A stretch of DNA of 64,000 nucleotides from Micromonospora siamensis. Its GTDB lineage: Bacteria > Actinomycetota > Actinomycetes > Mycobacteriales > Micromonosporaceae. Shown piece by piece: positions 1 through 8,842 of this stretch. The notes beneath the pieces are model-generated. The model saw nothing but the letters and a program-made list of their open reading frames with translations. It was not told where the DNA came from and did not search any database. How positions within the stretch are numbered: position 1 is the stretch's first letter; each line of letters starts with the position of its first letter. The position numbers and the translations under genes are program-made. Location of the stretch: assembly GCF_900090305.1 (NCBI RefSeq), contig NZ_LT607751.1, forward strand, positions 1,736,001-1,800,000, written 5' to 3'.

Positions 1-1284
1 ATGGCGGCTCATCGAGTCCCTGGCGCTCAGCTCGTGGTGCACCAGGGCGGGAAGACCACCGAAGCGTTCGCGGGCACGGCCGACGCCGGCACCGGAGAGC
101 CCGTCACCTCGCGAACCCTCTTCCCGTTCGGGTCGGTGACCAAGCCCTTCACCGCCACACTCATCGCCCAGCTGGTCGACGAAGGAGATCTGGACCTCGA
201 CAGCAAAGTCCTGGAGCACCTTCCGGAGTTACGTGCGGCCACAGCACCGCAGTGGCGAAGTTTGACACTGCGTCACCTGCTGAGCCACACCGGCGGGCTG
301 GTCGCCGATCACGACCTGGGGGAGCGGGGGAGCCGGTCCCTGCGCCGGTTCGTGGCCGGCTGCCGCGATCTCGAGTTCGTCGCCGAACCGGGGACGCGGT
401 TCTCGTACTCCAACACCGGGTACATCCTGGCCGGGCGATGCGTCGAGGCGGTGACCGGATACCCGTGGTGGGAGGCGCTCGACTCCTTCCTCGCCCGACC
501 GCTGGGACTCGGCCTGGCCGACCTGACAACGCCCGGTCCGGGCCCCGGACCGGTCAGCGGGCACGGCGTCAGCGGGGAGCGGGTCTGGCCCGTTCCCGTG
601 GAGCTGCCGACGACGTGGGCACCGGCCGGTGGAGTGCTGGGCTCGGCGGCGGACCTGGTCGCCTTCGCGTTGCTTCATGTCGATCCCGCCACGGCCGGTG
701 CGGGGCTGCTCTCCCCGGCTGCCGGCCATCTGCTCCGAGAGCCGGTTCCGGCTGCGGAACCCTTCGGGTTGGCCGATCGCTGGGGTTCGGGCTGGGCAAT
801 CTTCCGCAACGGCTGGATCGGACATGACGGCACACTTGACGGTGCCGTCTGCCATGTCCGAGCACACCCCCCCACCACCAGCGTGATCGCGTACGTCGCC
901 AACGCGACGAGCGGAGACGCCCTTTGGACGGATCTGACGGTGGCGGTCTCCGCGTTGGGCCTCGATGTCGCTGCGGCCGAGATGTCGATCGCCAACGTCG
1001 AGATCCCCTTCACCGACCTCGAGCAGTACGAGGATGTGTATGTCAACGGCCGAACCAGACTGACCGTGCAGGCTGCGGAGGGCGGACGGCTACGCATCGC
1101 GGACGCCGGTGGCTTCAAGGCCACACTCATCGGCTGCGGCTCCGACCAGTTCGCCGTGCGTCGCGTCGACAGCACGGAGGTGCCCCACCTGGGCCGGTTC
1201 CTGCGTGACGACGCGGGAAGGGTGACCGCGCTGCAGTTGAGCGGTCGCCTGGCCCTGGCGCGGCGAGCCGCCTGTTCTTTCTGA
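1..1284 (+). CDS. Serine hydrolase, class C beta-lactamase / DD-peptidase family (5' end probably cut)
   Basis: The protein has the penicillin-binding-like serine hydrolase fold. S-V-T-K at residues 45-48 is the SxxK motif with the nucleophilic serine, Y-S-N at 136-138 is the YxN motif, and H-D-G at 275-277 takes the place of the KTG triad. These enzymes act on peptidoglycan peptides, esters or beta-lactams, and the substrate cannot be told here. The C-terminal 100 residues form an extra beta-rich region, as in many actinobacterial relatives. The first ATG lies exactly at the window edge, and the SxxK sits only 45 residues in with no signal peptide. The real start is therefore probably upstream and the N-terminus incomplete. 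A hairpin terminator follows. Confidence 0.85.
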   Translation: MAAHRVPGAQLVVHQGGKTTEAFAGTADAGTGEPVTSRTLFPFGSVTKPFTATLIAQLVDEGDLDLDSKVLEHLPELRAATAPQWRSLTLRHLLSHTGGLVADHDLGERGSRSLRRFVAGCRDLEFVAEPGTRFSYSNTGYILAGRCVEAVTGYPWWEALDSFLARPLGLGLADLTTPGPGPGPVSGHGVSGERVWPVPVELPTTWAPAGGVLGSAADLVAFALLHVDPATAGAGLLSPAAGHLLREPVPAAEPFGLADRWGSGWAIFRNGWIGHDGTLDGAVCHVRAHPPTTSVIAYVANATSGDALWTDLTVAVSALGLDVAAAEMSIANVEIPFTDLEQYEDVYVNGRTRLTVQAAEGGRLRIADAGGFKATLIGCGSDQFAVRRVDSTEVPHLGRFLRDDAGRVTALQLSGRLALARRAACSF

Positions 1285-1373
1285 GCGGTCCGGGCCGGTG
1301 GCATCCGACACCGACGCGACCGGTTCGCCGCGTGCCCAGCCCCGGCAGCGACCGGGGGAGCCGGCGGGCAGAC

Positions 1374-1400
1374 GGGCGGGCCGGTGTCACCGGCCCGCCC
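1374..1400. terminator. Bidirectional hairpin terminator
   Basis: A perfect 11-bp inverted repeat GGGCGGGCCGG / CCGGCCCGCCC with a 5-nt loop lies between the convergent serine hydrolase and membrane-protein genes. Confidence 0.7.
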
Positions 1401-1409
1401 GCCGTCGAT

Positions 1410-2072
1410 TCAGCGTTGCTCGGGATGGTCCTGCTGGGTGCCGTACCGCGGCGGGGCGGACCACGGCGACTCGCTATCGCTGCGCCGGGGCAGCGGCTCG
1501 GTGGGGGTCTGGTCGGGATAGCCGAGGGTCAGCGGGGCGGTGTCCCGCTCGCTGCGTTCCCCGGCCGGCGGCCAGTCGCTGAGGGTGAAGGTGTTCTCGA
1601 TCGGCTCGTCCACGGCCGCCGAGGTCAGCTCCGCCTCGGCCGCCGTTCGCGGCCACTGTCGCCATCGCTGTCCGCTGAACGCCGCCAGCAGCAGCACGAC
1701 GCCGATCAGGAACAGGGTGCCGTTCTCCACCGGCAGCCGCAGCGGCAGGGGGTCGCCGAGGACCTTCCAGCCCTCCGGGATGCGGTCACGCACGGTGAAG
1801 GGCGCGACGAACATCCCGACGTACGGGGTGACCAGCAGCAGTCCGGCGACGATCGGCCCGAGCGGGGAGATCCGCAGGCTGCCGACCAGCCCGAGCAGGA
1901 TGCCGGCGACGCCGAGGTACACGGCGGGCTCGATGAGATTGGCGGTGTTGAAGGTGCCGATCTCCGCCCAACGGGTGATGGTGTGACTCGACCCGTCCTG
2001 TCCGAGGGTGATCAGCATCCACGTGAGCGGCGCCACCACCAACCCGGCGAGGAAGCTCCAGAGATGTCGCAT
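1410..2072 (-). CDS. Predicted integral membrane protein, unknown function
   Basis: The product is 220 aa and I do not recognise a named family. About four hydrophobic segments fill the first 145 residues (LWSFLAGLVVAPLTWMLI, a segment beginning AVYLGVAGILLGLVG, IVAGLLLVTPYVGMFVA, TLFLIGVVLLLAAFSG). A soluble, acidic, proline-rich tail of about 75 residues follows and is probably cytoplasmic. The start at MRHLWS is chosen because the longer in-frame ATG would overlap the divergent thioesterase gene. Only 23 bp separate the two start codons, so the divergent promoters must overlap coding sequence or be very compact. Confidence 0.7.
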   Translation of the reverse strand: MRHLWSFLAGLVVAPLTWMLITLGQDGSSHTITRWAEIGTFNTANLIEPAVYLGVAGILLGLVGSLRISPLGPIVAGLLLVTPYVGMFVAPFTVRDRIPEGWKVLGDPLPLRLPVENGTLFLIGVVLLLAAFSGQRWRQWPRTAAEAELTSAAVDEPIENTFTLSDWPPAGERSERDTAPLTLGYPDQTPTEPLPRRSDSESPWSAPPRYGTQQDHPEQR

Positions 2073-2095
2073 CCGCGCACCGTACCGTTTTCCCC

Positions 2096-2614
2096 ATGAC
2101 CGAGCACCCCTCCACCTCCCCACCCGGCAAGCCGACGTCGTACTCGCGCGTCACGCTCAGTCGGATCATGACCGCTGTCGACGTCAACCTGTACGGGAAC
2201 GTGCACGGTGGGGTGTTGATGAAGTTCGTCGACGACGTGGCCGGTGCCGCGGCTGCCCGGCACAGCGGCGGTACGGCGGTCACCGCGTCGATCGACGAGA
2301 TCGTCTTCTCCGAGCCGGTCCGGGTCGGCGACCTGGTGCACGCGCACGCCCAGGTCAACTGGACCGGCAAGACGTCGATGGAGGTCGGCGTCCGGGTGGT
2401 CGCGGAACGCTGGGACTCGGCCGAGGACGAGCCGGTCCGGGTGGCCACCGCGTACCTGGTCTTCGTGGGGGTGGACGTGGGCGGGGCGCCGCGCGCGGTC
2501 CGGCCGGTGCTGCCGGAGACCCCGGAGGACGAGCGCCGCTGCCGGGAGGCGGAGATCCGCCGTGCCCACCGGCTGGCCCGGCGCCGCGCCATCCAGGCCC
2601 ACCGCGCCGGCTGA
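2096..2614 (+). CDS. Acyl-CoA thioesterase, hotdog fold (YciA/BACH type)
   Basis: A 172-aa single hotdog domain. The segment N-V-H-G-G-V-L-M-K-F-V-D-D around residues 35-47 is the signature of the YciA/cytosolic acyl-CoA hydrolase group, with the active-site acidic residue on the following helix. It hydrolyses acyl-CoA to free acid and CoA in the cytoplasm. The C-terminal 30 residues are Arg-rich and basic. It stands alone, divergent from the membrane-protein gene and followed about 150 bp later by acetoacetyl-CoA synthetase, another CoA-thioester enzyme. Family assignment is firm; chain-length specificity is unknown. Confidence 0.88.
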   Translation: MTEHPSTSPPGKPTSYSRVTLSRIMTAVDVNLYGNVHGGVLMKFVDDVAGAAAARHSGGTAVTASIDEIVFSEPVRVGDLVHAHAQVNWTGKTSMEVGVRVVAERWDSAEDEPVRVATAYLVFVGVDVGGAPRAVRPVLPETPEDERRCREAEIRRAHRLARRRAIQAHRAG

Positions 2615-2764
2615 AGCGTTCCCACATGTGGTGGGGCTGCGGGGTGTGGGGCGGCCACGCCCCGCCGCCCACCCCGGCTGCGGAGAATGACGCTTCGAGG
2701 TAGGGCAAGATGTCGCCACGGCCCATTTCACAGTGTCGTGCGCGGGCCAGGGGAGGGTGGATCA

Positions 2765-4753
2765 GTGGGTGACGTGCTGTGGACGCCGCCGGCGGACGTA
2801 CGCGAACGGTCCCGGATCGGCGACTACCTGCGCTGGCTGGCCGAGCACCGCGGGCTGGAGTTCGCCGACTACGACGCGCTGTGGCAGTGGTCGGTGACCG
2901 ACCTGGACGGCTTCTGGCGGTCGATCTGGGACTTCTTCGGGGTGGTCGCGCACACCCCGCCGACGGCGACCCTCGCCGGCCGGGAGATGCCGGGCACCCG
3001 CTGGTTCCCGGGCGCCACCCTCAACTACGCCGAGAACGTGCTGCGGATGCCGGGGAAGGGCGACGACGACCCGGTGGTGATCGCGCACGGGCAGACCCGC
3101 GCGCCGGAGACGCTGACCGCCGGGCAGCTGCGCGACCGGGTCCGCCGGGTGGCGGCCGGCCTGCGCCGGCTCGGCGTCGGCGCGGGGGACCGGGTTGCGG
3201 CGTACGCGCCGAACATCCCGGAGACGTACGTCCTGCTGCTCGCCACGGCGAGCCTGGGCGCCGTCTTCTCCTCCTGCGCGCCCGAGTTCGGCACCCGTAG
3301 CGTCACCGACCGCTGGCAGCAGATCGAGCCGAAGGTGCTGGTGGCCGTGGACGGCTACCGGTACGGCGACAAGCCGGTGGACCGTCGGGGCGAGGTGGCG
3401 GCGATCCGGGCGGCCCTGCCGTCGCTGGAGCACACGGTCTCCGTCGGCTACCTCGACCCGACGGGTGAGGCGCCCGAGGGCGCGATCTCCTGGGACGAGC
3501 TGGCGGCGGAGACCGACGAGCCGCTGGCCTTCACGCCGGTGCCGTTCGACCACCCGCTCTACGTGCTCTATTCCTCCGGCACCACCGGGCTGCCCAAGCC
3601 GATCGTGCACGGCCACGGCGGCATCCTGCTGGAGCATCTGAAGATGCTGGCCCTGCACCACGACCTGGGCCCGGCGGACCGGTTCTTCTGGTTCACCACC
3701 ACCGGCTGGATGATGTGGAACTTCCTGGTCTCCGGGCCGGCGGTCGGCGCGGCGATCGTGCTCTTCGACGGCAACCCGGGCCACCCGGACCTGGGCGCGC
3801 TGTGGCGGCTGGCGGCGGAGACCGGCACCACCTACTTCGGCACCTCGGCGCCGTTCCTGCTGGCCTGCCGCAAGGCCAACCTGAAGCCCGCCGACATCGC
3901 CGACCTGTCCGCGCTGCGCGGCGTGGGCTCGACCGGCGCCCCGCTGCCCGTCGAGGGCTTCACCTGGGTGTACGAGAACGTCGGCAGCGATCTCCAGCTC
4001 CAGTCGCTCTCCGGCGGCACGGACGTCTGCACCGGCTTCGTCGGCGGCGTGCCGCTGCTGCCGGTGCACGCCGGGGAGATCACCTGCCGGGCGCTCGGCG
4101 CGAAGGTGGAGGCCCGCTCGGCCGACGGCACGCCGGTCATCGGTGAACTGGGCGAGCTGGTGATCACCGAACCGATGCCGAGCATGCCGGTCGGATTCTG
4201 GAACGACCCGGACGGCCGCCGCTACTCCGAGGCGTACTTCGAGGTCTATCCGGGGGTCTGGCGGCACGGCGACTGGATCACCATCAACTCCCGCGGCGGC
4301 TGCGTGATCACCGGTCGCTCCGACGCCACCCTGAACCGGGGCGGGGTCCGGCTGGGCACCGCCGAGTTCTACTCGGTGGTGGAAGGGCTGGACGAGGTCG
4401 TCGACTCGGTGGTGGTGCACCTGGAGGACGACGAGGGCGGCGCGGGTGAGCTGCTGCTCTTCGTGGTGCTCGCCGACGGGCTGGAGCTGGACGACGCGCT
4501 GCGCAAGAAGATCTGCCGGGAGCTGCGTACCGCCCTGTCGCCGCGGCACGTCCCGGACGAGATCCATCAGGTGCGGGCGGTGCCGCGCACGCTGAGCGCC
4601 AAGAAGCTGGAGGTGCCGGTCAAGAAGATCCTCACCGGCACCCCGGTGGACAGCGCCGCCGCCAAGGGCGCGCTGGCCAACCCCGAGTCGCTCACGGCGT
4701 TCGCCACCTTCGCCCAGCGCCGTGCCGACGCGGACTCCCCTGCGTCGGCCTGA
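2765..4753 (+). CDS. aacS: Acetoacetyl-CoA synthetase
   Basis: The 662-aa ANL-superfamily ligase activates acetoacetate with ATP and CoA to acetoacetyl-CoA, so ketone bodies can be used for energy or lipid synthesis. The N-terminal ACS-type cap (WTPPADVRERSRIGDYLRWL) is followed by the AMP-binding P-loop YSSGTTGLPKP near residue 269, the core DATLNRGGVRLGTAEFY hinge region, and the C-terminal lysine motif RTLSAKKLEVPVKKIL. The length matches the AacS family (about 650 aa). The GTG at 2765 is preferred over an upstream in-frame ATG because GGGGAGGG lies just ahead of it and the protein then begins where the family does. The gene is monocistronic, with a strong terminator after it. Confidence 0.93.
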   Translation: MGDVLWTPPADVRERSRIGDYLRWLAEHRGLEFADYDALWQWSVTDLDGFWRSIWDFFGVVAHTPPTATLAGREMPGTRWFPGATLNYAENVLRMPGKGDDDPVVIAHGQTRAPETLTAGQLRDRVRRVAAGLRRLGVGAGDRVAAYAPNIPETYVLLLATASLGAVFSSCAPEFGTRSVTDRWQQIEPKVLVAVDGYRYGDKPVDRRGEVAAIRAALPSLEHTVSVGYLDPTGEAPEGAISWDELAAETDEPLAFTPVPFDHPLYVLYSSGTTGLPKPIVHGHGGILLEHLKMLALHHDLGPADRFFWFTTTGWMMWNFLVSGPAVGAAIVLFDGNPGHPDLGALWRLAAETGTTYFGTSAPFLLACRKANLKPADIADLSALRGVGSTGAPLPVEGFTWVYENVGSDLQLQSLSGGTDVCTGFVGGVPLLPVHAGEITCRALGAKVEARSADGTPVIGELGELVITEPMPSMPVGFWNDPDGRRYSEAYFEVYPGVWRHGDWITINSRGGCVITGRSDATLNRGGVRLGTAEFYSVVEGLDEVVDSVVVHLEDDEGGAGELLLFVVLADGLELDDALRKKICRELRTALSPRHVPDEIHQVRAVPRTLSAKKLEVPVKKILTGTPVDSAAAKGALANPESLTAFATFAQRRADADSPASA

Positions 4754-4766
4754 GGCCCCGACGGTC

Positions 4767-4793
4767 GCAGGGGCCCTCGTCGAGGGCCCCTGC
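4767..4793. terminator. Bidirectional hairpin terminator
   Basis: Arms GCAGGGGCCCTCG and CGAGGGCCCCTGC surround one central base, giving a 12-bp RNA stem with a 3-nt loop. It sits between convergent aacS and the TIGR03089 gene. Confidence 0.75.
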
Positions 4794-4799
4794 CCGCGC

Positions 4800-5489
4800 T
4801 CACGCCAGTTGGTGGGTGGTCTTCTCGGTCGCCGCGCGGGCGTCGACCCGGGCCGGGTCGAGGTTGCCGCAGAGCACCGCGCTGGCGCGGGCGGTGAGCG
4901 GGGCGAGCAGCCAGTCGACCGGGTCGGGGTGGGCGCCGGTGTCGACCAGCACCCGGTCGCCCGCGGTCAGACCCAGGTCCGCGGCGCGGGCCTGCGCGCG
5001 GGCCAGCAGCGCCGCGTCGCCCTCGCCGCCCCGCGGGTACGGCGTGAAGTGGTCGCCGTGGCCGCGGACGGTGGAGACGAAGTCGGTGAAGCCGGGCGGC
5101 ACCTGCCGCATCGGCAGCGCGAACGGGTCCAGGGCGAGGGCGTACCGCTCGCCGGCCGACCAGTCCGCCGCCTCGCCGACCCGGTCGGCGGCGGCGAAGA
5201 GCACCTCCACGTCGCCCGGCGTGTCGAGCACGGTCAGCTTCGCCGACCAGCAGCCCAGCAGCACCGCCGCGGTCTGCCAGTGCGGCGGCAGCAGCACCGC
5301 GGCCGGGTCGCCGGGGGCGACGGCATGCTCGTCGACGAGCAGGTTGGCCGTCTTGGCCACCCAGTTGCCCAGCGTCGCGCCGGAGAGTTCGGTGCGTTCG
5401 CCCGTGGCGTCGTCGTACCAGGTCAGCAGCGGTCGGGTGGGGTCGGTCGCGAGCGCGTCGGCGAAGACCCGGGCAATGTTGTCGGCCAT
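4800..5489 (-). CDS. TIGR03089 family protein (ANL-like fragment)
   Basis: The 229-aa protein looks like the N-terminal part of an AMP-binding (ANL) enzyme: a DALATDPTRPLLTWYDD opening, then an adenylate-enzyme-like segment with TLGNWVAKTANLLVDE. It lacks the P-loop SSGTTGxPK and the C-terminal lysine domain, so ligase activity is unlikely. TIGR03089 proteins are widespread in actinobacteria and have no established function. The size and place, next to a glycosyltransferase and manC, match Rv3268 of Mycobacterium as I recall it. The start is the ATG at MADNIARVF; a longer reading frame exists but would overlap the divergent glycosyltransferase. It may act as a cofactor or nucleotide-binding partner in cell-envelope synthesis (inference). 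Confidence 0.82.
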   Translation of the reverse strand: MADNIARVFADALATDPTRPLLTWYDDATGERTELSGATLGNWVAKTANLLVDEHAVAPGDPAAVLLPPHWQTAAVLLGCWSAKLTVLDTPGDVEVLFAAADRVGEAADWSAGERYALALDPFALPMRQVPPGFTDFVSTVRGHGDHFTPYPRGGEGDAALLARAQARAADLGLTAGDRVLVDTGAHPDPVDWLLAPLTARASAVLCGNLDPARVDARAATEKTTHQLA

Positions 5490-5645
5490 CGGCGCGAACG
5501 ATACGCCTCCGGCGGCCGTACTCGATGGCGACGACAAGTCGGCGTACCGTCGGGTCGCAGTCAGCGTCCGGACCAGGCTCCGGCGTAGGCTTGCTCCGGA
5601 GTGTTCTTTCCCACAGCCCCGCCGTTTCCCCCAAGGAGTCGCCCC

Positions 5646-6791
5646 GTGACCGCCGGTCGCCCGCCCCGCGTTCTCATCGACGCCACGAGTGTCCCCGCCG
5701 ACCGTGGCGGCGTCGGTAGGTACGTCGACGGCCTGCTCGGCGCCCTCGGCAAGGTCTGCGGCGAAGGGCTCGACCTCGCCGTGGTCAGCCTCCGCACCGA
5801 CCTGGAGCGCTACACCCGCATGCTGCCGGGCGCCGAGGTCATCCCGGCCCCGGCGGCGGTCGCCCACCGGCCGGCCCGGCTGGCCTGGGAGCAGACCGGC
5901 CTGCCGCTGCTGGCCCAGCAGGTCGGCGCCGAGGTGCTGCACTCGCCCTTCTACACCTGCCCGCTGCGGGCCGGCTGCCCGGTCACGGTGACCGTGCACG
6001 ACGCGACCTTCTTCACCGAGCCGGAGCACTACGACAAGTCCCGCCGGACGTTCTTCCGCAGCGCGATCAAGACCTCGCTGCGCCGGGCCGACCGGGTGAT
6101 CGTGCCGAGCAAGGCCACCCGGGACGAGCTGATCCGGCTGCTGGACGCCGACCCCACCAAGATCGACGTGGCGTACCACGGCGTCGACCACGCCGCCTTC
6201 CACGCCCCCGGCGAGGAGGAGAAGGCCCGGGTACGCGCCCGGCTCGGTCTCGGTTCCGGCAGCTACATCGCCTTCCTCGGGGCCAAGGAGCCGCGCAAGA
6301 ACGTGCCCAACCTGATCCGGGGCTGGGTCCGGGCGGTGGCCGACCGGGAGGATCCGCCGGCGCTGGTGGTCGCCGGCGGGCAGGGGCACGACGACGACAT
6401 CGACCGCGCGGTGGCCGAGGTCCCGTCGCACCTGCGGCTGCTGCGTCCGGGTTACCTGCGTTACGCCGACCTGCCGGGCTTCCTCGGTGGGGCGCTGGTC
6501 GCCGCCTACCCGTCGTACGGTGAGGGCTTCGGCCTGCCGATCCTGGAGGCGATGGCCTGCGCCGCACCGGTGCTCACCACCCCCCGGCTCTCCCTGCCGG
6601 AGGTGGGCGGCGACGCCGTCGCGTACACCAGCGAGGACCCGGACCAGATCGCGACCGACCTGGCCGCGCTGCTCGACGACGAGGCCCGCCGGCTGACCCT
6701 GGCCGAGGCCGGTTTCGCCCGGGCCAAGGAGTTCACCTGGGAGTCGAGCGCGGAGGTGCACATCGCGGCCTGGAGCCGGGCCCGTTCCTGA
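5646..6791 (+). CDS. GT4-family glycosyltransferase
   Basis: The 381-aa GT-B retaining glycosyltransferase has an N-terminal Rossmann domain (PRVLIDATSVPADRGGVGRY) and a C-terminal nucleotide-sugar domain with GAKEPRKN and the acidic EGFGLPILEAMAC motif, the EX7E of GT4 enzymes. It probably transfers a hexose, mannose being plausible because manC follows immediately, to an envelope acceptor. The GTG at 5646 is chosen because AAGGAG lies 7 nt upstream; an ATG 45 bp earlier has no such site. The gene is divergent from the TIGR03089 gene. Acceptor and sugar cannot be read from the sequence. Confidence 0.85.
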   Translation: MTAGRPPRVLIDATSVPADRGGVGRYVDGLLGALGKVCGEGLDLAVVSLRTDLERYTRMLPGAEVIPAPAAVAHRPARLAWEQTGLPLLAQQVGAEVLHSPFYTCPLRAGCPVTVTVHDATFFTEPEHYDKSRRTFFRSAIKTSLRRADRVIVPSKATRDELIRLLDADPTKIDVAYHGVDHAAFHAPGEEEKARVRARLGLGSGSYIAFLGAKEPRKNVPNLIRGWVRAVADREDPPALVVAGGQGHDDDIDRAVAEVPSHLRLLRPGYLRYADLPGFLGGALVAAYPSYGEGFGLPILEAMACAAPVLTTPRLSLPEVGGDAVAYTSEDPDQIATDLAALLDDEARRLTLAEAGFARAKEFTWESSAEVHIAAWSRARS

Positions 6792-6846
6792 CCCGCTTGC
6801 CGGTGAGCGGGCGTCCGGGCTGGGACGGGTCGGGCATGATGTGCTG

Positions 6847-7935
6847 ATGCTCTACGCCGTCATTCCGGCGGGTGGCAGCGGCACGAGGTTGTGGCCGCTG
6901 TCCCGTGCCGGCCACCCCAAGTTCCTCCACCCGCTCACCGGCACCAGCGCGTCCCTGCTGCAGGCCACGGTCGAGCGGTTGGCGCCGCTGACCGGCCCGG
7001 AGCGCACGCTGGTGGTCACCGGTGCCGCGCACGTCGCGGCGGTGGCCCGCCAGTTGACCGGCCTGCCCGAGGAGAACATCCTCGTCGAGCCCTCGCCGCG
7101 GGACTCCTGCGCCGCGATCGCGCTGGCCGCGGCGGTGATCGCGCTGCGTGAGCCGGACGCGGTGATGGGCTCGTTCGCCGCCGACCACCTGATCGGCGAC
7201 CCGCAGCGCTGGGTGGCGACCGTGCGGGAGGCGGTCCGCGGCGCCGAGCAGGGGCTGCTGATGACGGTGGGCATCACGCCGACCCGACCGGAGACCGGTT
7301 ACGGCTACCTGGAGACCGGTGAGCCGACCGGCGACGGTCCACTGCGTCCGGTGGCCGAGTTCAAGGAGAAGCCGGCCGCCGAGGTCGCCGAGGCGTACGT
7401 CCGGTCCGGGCGGCACCTCTGGAACGCCAGCATGTTCGTCTGGCGGGTCGACGTCTTCCTCGCCGAGCTGGCCCGGCAGCAGCCGGCCCTGCACGCCGGG
7501 ATCACCGCGATCGCCGCGACCTGGGGCACCGACGACCAGGACGACGTGCTGGGCACGGTGTGGCCGACCCTGCCGAAGATCTCGGTGGACTACGCGGTGA
7601 TGGAGGGCGCGGCGCAGGCCGGCCGGGTCGCCACCGTGCCGGGTGACTTCGGCTGGAACGACGTGGGCGACTTCCACACCCTGGGCGACGTCCTCCCGGC
7701 CGACCCGGCCGGGAACGTGGTGCTCGGCGGGGCGAAGCCCGACGTGCTGCTGCGGGACACCTCCGGGCTGGTGGTGGTGCCGCAGTCGGGCCGGCTGGTG
7801 GCCGCGCTCGGGGTGCACGACCTGATCGTGGTGGACACCCCGGACGCCGTGCTGGTCTGCCCCCGGGACCGGGCGCAGGACGTCAAGCAGCTGGTCGACG
7901 AGCTCAAGGAGCGGGGCGAAGAGGGCTACGTCTGA
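6847..7935 (+). CDS. manC: Mannose-1-phosphate guanylyltransferase
   Basis: The enzyme makes GDP-mannose from mannose-1-phosphate and GTP in the cytoplasm. The N-terminal nucleotidyltransferase signature is AGGSGTRLWPLSR at about residues 8-20. The F-K-E-K-P motif that binds the sugar phosphate follows, and a NASMFVW segment is typical of GMP. At 362 aa it is a single-domain GMP without the isomerase half seen in bacterial ManC/AlgA fusions; isomerase (manA) and mutase (manB) are separate genes near 50-56 kb. The start could also be the GTG 6 bp upstream. The 3' end overlaps the convergent Nudix gene by 32 bp. Confidence 0.92.
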   Translation: MLYAVIPAGGSGTRLWPLSRAGHPKFLHPLTGTSASLLQATVERLAPLTGPERTLVVTGAAHVAAVARQLTGLPEENILVEPSPRDSCAAIALAAAVIALREPDAVMGSFAADHLIGDPQRWVATVREAVRGAEQGLLMTVGITPTRPETGYGYLETGEPTGDGPLRPVAEFKEKPAAEVAEAYVRSGRHLWNASMFVWRVDVFLAELARQQPALHAGITAIAATWGTDDQDDVLGTVWPTLPKISVDYAVMEGAAQAGRVATVPGDFGWNDVGDFHTLGDVLPADPAGNVVLGGAKPDVLLRDTSGLVVVPQSGRLVAALGVHDLIVVDTPDAVLVCPRDRAQDVKQLVDELKERGEEGYV

Positions 7936-8548
7936 GCGCCGCCAGTCCGGGCGCGACGAGGCGGGCGGTCCCGCCGGCCAGCGGTTCGGGCAACCGGTCC
8001 GGCGGGAACCAGCCCAGCGCCTCGGACTCGTCGCTGACCTGCTCCACCGCGCCGGCCGGGGCGAGGACGGCGAAGCGTACGTCGTGGTGCAGGGACTCCC
8101 CACCGCAGGCGACCGGGTGCACGTCCACGTCGATCGGGACGGGGTCGATGCGCAGGCCGGCGATGCCGGACTCCTCGCTCGCCTCGCGCAGCGCCGCGCC
8201 CGCCAGCGTACGGTCGCCGGGCTCGCAGTGGCCGCCGAGCTGCACCCAGCGGCGCAGCTTGCCGTGCAGGCAGAGCAGCACCCGGGAGCCGGTGGCGTCG
8301 AGGACGAGGACGCTGGCGGTGACGTGGCCAGCCCGATGGGAGCGACCCATCGCGGCCGGGCCGGCCTCGAGCAGGCGAAGGGTGCGGTCCCGGGCCTGAG
8401 CGGCGCTCGGGCTGGTCGGCGTCCATCCCGCGAGCAGCGCGGTGGCGTCGGCGTGCAGCGCGTCGACGGCGGCCTGGTGCGGCGCGACGGCGGACTCCGG
8501 CGCGGCGGGGGAGGGCTGGGGGACCGTGGCGGGTCGGGTGTCGGACAC
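7904..8548 (-). CDS. Nudix hydrolase
   Basis: The 214-aa protein has a complete Nudix box, GGHCEPGDRTLAGAALREAS then EESGI, at residues 106-129 with the core REASEES. Such enzymes hydrolyse nucleoside diphosphates linked to another moiety, using divalent metal. The first 65 residues form a helical extension common to actinobacterial members of this group. Because the gene sits tail-to-tail with manC, a nucleotide-sugar or oxidised-nucleotide substrate is conceivable but not shown. A 294-bp gap with a large inverted repeat separates it from the next gene. Confidence 0.88.
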   Translation of the reverse strand: MSDTRPATVPQPSPAAPESAVAPHQAAVDALHADATALLAGWTPTSPSAAQARDRTLRLLEAGPAAMGRSHRAGHVTASVLVLDATGSRVLLCLHGKLRRWVQLGGHCEPGDRTLAGAALREASEESGIAGLRIDPVPIDVDVHPVACGGESLHHDVRFAVLAPAGAVEQVSDESEALGWFPPDRLPEPLAGGTARLVAPGLAALRRSPLRPAP

Positions 8549-8690
8549 CCGAACACTCTACGAGCGCCGGCGGCGGGATCCGGCGCGTCGACGCCGGTGG
8601 GCGCCGGGTGACACCTTCTGCGGACTCACGGCCACAGACCCTCGTGGTGCCACCCGGTCGTCCCGCCCCCGGGTGCCCGACCCCGTACTC

Positions 8691-8746
8691 CGACGGTGCC
8701 GATGCCGGGCAAGGAGAAGCATGCCGGGATGGGAACGGCACCGTCG
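8691..8746. other. Interrupted inverted repeat in divergent intergenic region
   Basis: Perfect 10-bp arms CGACGGTGCC (8691-8700) and GGCACCGTCG (8737-8746) enclose 36 bases that contain two near-copies of GATGCCGGGC. It lies about 100 bp upstream of the HTH regulator gene at 8843. It could be a structured leader or an operator. The 294-bp gap 8549-8842 holds nothing else that I can support. Confidence 0.4.
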
Positions 8747-8842
8747 AGGACTTTCAGCTGACGCTTAAAGACGGTGAAAGATGCCGCCCGGGTAGAGTCG
8801 GGACGTGGCGGGCACCCCCTCGGCCCGCCCGGGAGCGCTCCG

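Noticed and set aside
2762..4567. Long open frame of about 600 codons antisense to acetoacetyl-CoA synthetase
   Set aside because: High-GC third-position effect; the translation is low-complexity and Arg/Gly/Val-rich, without a fold, while the other strand encodes a full enzyme.
8641..8842. Cobalamin or c-di-AMP riboswitch ahead of the HTH gene
   Set aside because: Neither the B12-box nor the ydaO conserved segments can be traced; only an inverted repeat is supported.
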